DNA of 64,000 bases. Source: Paratrimastix pyriformis. Taxonomy: Eukaryota > Preaxostyla > Paratrimastigidae. Below are positions 62,811 to 64,000 of the stretch, piece after piece. Location of the stretch: positions 1-64,000 of the forward strand of contig JAPMOS010000067.1 in NCBI GenBank assembly GCA_027972325.1, given 5' to 3'. The stretch's first letter is position 1; each line of letters starts with the position of its first letter. The notes beneath the pieces were generated by a model. The model saw only the letters and a program-made list of their open reading frames with translations, searched no databases and had not been told where the DNA came from. The translations under genes were made by a program, and so were the position numbers.

Positions 62811-64000
62811 CAGTCAGTCAGTCTCGTGTTAATGCAGCCTCGTGTGAGGCTAACTAAGGAGCCATGAGAAAGAAATCACAAAAGGTTTTATCCCCCAATT
62901 CCCCCGTCACCTCATCACCCCCGATAGGCTTCGGCTCAAAATGCATCGCATCTCATCACCCCCACCTCCTTCATCACCGATCCGGCTGGTGAGCCTCGGC
63001 CTCGTGGTTGCGCTTGGTCGGTATGCCACCATCCTAGGTCGCCCCGAAAGCAAGCCAGGGAGAGAAAATGGATGGAAGAGCGACGACCTAAGACTTCCCC
63101 CCCCTCCCCGCAGGTTTTGAGGACGAGCCCACCCGGCGAGCCTGACGCTGCCGTCGTCCACCCGCAAAGGAGAGGGGTTCGGTCGATTGCTATGTAGTGG
63201 AGGCCTCGTTTCGGTGGCCGCTAGTCTGCTGGATGGGCACAGCAGGCAGCCTTCCTTGGCTCAGCCCCGGTGGTGTCGTCTCCCGCCGGGCCCTCCGATC
63301 GCCGGCCGTCCGCGGTGGCTCGGCTCGTCGCACCTTGAGCAGTTGCAGCCGGCGCGCGTGAGCCTGGGCCAAGAAGTCTCCCGCAATCCGGTTGACGGCC
63401 TCACGAGTCGGGCGCCCCCAACCAGCGGCCGGCCTCCCGATCATGACCTGCCACTTGTCCGCGCCCAGGGCCTCGAGATGGGCCCAGTCCGGGGCCCCCA
63501 GGGTCGCATGGAGGCGGTCCCAGGCCTTCTTGCGGAGCTCCTCGTAGGCGGGGCACTGCTGGATGATGTGTTGGGCGTCCTCGAGTGGCCCCGCGTCGTT
63601 GCAGCAGAGAGAGAGAGAACATGCTGTGTATTTGCGAGGGCGCAGGCGACAAGTTCAAGAAGAAAGGTTACTCGCGCCTTCGCGCCATGCGTTACTCTCC
63701 GGGGGGGGCCGGGCCAAATGACCCGTATGGTGGCTCCTCCCGGCCGGGGGCCCGCCTGGTGGCGGGGCCGCCCAGTGATGGGTGTGGGTGATGGGGAGGG
63801 GTGCTCAGGGGCGGGTGGGGCGGGTCGTGGGCCCTGGGCGGCCGCTACGGCGTGGCCAGGGCGCGGGGCCCGCCGCGGCAGCTGCGCCGTTGCGCATGGT
63901 CAGATGCAGGCTCCCCCGCGCTTCGCCTCAGGCCTGTTCTTCCAGATGCGCATGAACTCACCGTTCAGGTACATCCCTGCGCGCAGTTGGGCTGCTATGC
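62811..64000 (-). mobile_element. LINE-C copy 2, running off the right edge
   Basis: Inverted counterpart of 49109-50187: the tail CAGTCAGTCAGTCTCGTG, the same 3' region (62830-63200) and the ORF2 C terminus (63200-64000). It is interrupted by LINE-B copy E at 63608-63900. A one-base difference near 63292 moves the stop to 63190. Confidence 0.8.
63608..63900 (-). mobile_element. LINE-B copy E inserted in LINE-C copy 2
   Basis: 293 bp of LINE-B 3' end, from ATGTTCTCTCTCTCT at 63608 to a 5' truncation at GCGCATGGT (63900). Its flanks are GTTGCAGCAG and CAGATGCAGG; the uninterrupted sequence at 49398 reads (reversed) GTTGCAGCAGATGCAGG. The insertion therefore added only the element and at most a 3-bp duplication (CAG). 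Confidence 0.93.

Noticed and set aside
1-64000. LTR retroelement, retrovirus or Polinton
   Set aside because: No paired LTRs, integrase, capsid or envelope-like proteins were seen. The RTs are of non-LTR type and the only DDE enzyme is Tc1-like.
1-64000. tRNA and rRNA genes
   Set aside because: No cloverleaf with a GGTTCGAATCC-like T arm and no rRNA-like block was found by eye; a tRNAscan-SE run would be decisive.

Overview
The window is eukaryotic nuclear DNA, very probably from a GC-rich, free-living protist. The evidence is a dense set of short introns (about 41-84 nt, some longer) that restore reading frames when removed, families of non-LTR retrotransposons (LINEs), a Tc1/mariner transposon, many microsatellites and minisatellites, and multidomain eukaryotic proteins (PH, TRAF zinc finger, FN3, F5/8C, NYN, RING, F-box-like/LRR). 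I cannot name the organism from sequence alone; a metamonad-like excavate is only a guess. Many genes and elements carry single-base indels at homopolymers, so assembly error and real decay cannot always be told apart.

Layout. 1-8573: a long LINE (called LINE-A), plus strand, 5' end outside the window. 8574-10281: the 3' part of a diverged LINE-A. 10282-11828: a mariner fragment and a complete Tc1-type DD34E element with an intact transposase. 12568-18371 (minus): a spliced gene region with RRM-like, RING and NYN ribonuclease-type domains and low-complexity repeats. 18420-20010 (minus): two partial F5/8C (discoidin) genes; the second is cut off by LINE-A copy 3 (20011 to about 29300, minus), an inverted near-identical partner of the first copy. 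30084-32290 (minus): the more complete paralogue, TRAF zinc fingers - coiled coil - FN3 - F5/8C. 33002-37930 (minus): a PH-domain protein ending in a polybasic stretch and a CaaX box. 38039-39178 (minus): a PB1-like protein. 39240-42610 (plus): a divergent LRR gene with one LINE-B copy in an intron and another at its 3' side. 44.2-46.1 kb: poorly recognised exons. 46673-62715: four paralogous F-box-like/LRR genes, two plus and two minus, sharing a tiny first exon and a 49-63 nt intron, around a LINE-B element with RT, RNase H and a restriction-like endonuclease. A third LINE (LINE-C) lies upstream of two of the LRR genes and runs off the right edge.

The most notable system is LINE-A. Besides an APE-type endonuclease, RT and RNase H, its reading frames appear to encode a compact ubiquitin-specific-protease-like (C19) domain near the 5' side and, at the C terminus, a domain resembling the PCIF1-type adenine-N6 methyltransferase (NPEY motif), kept in all three copies. 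Its 3' UTR ends in two tetraloop hairpins (UUCG and GNRA) immediately before a (CA)n tail, with the GNRA loop conserved as GCAA or GUAA between subfamilies.
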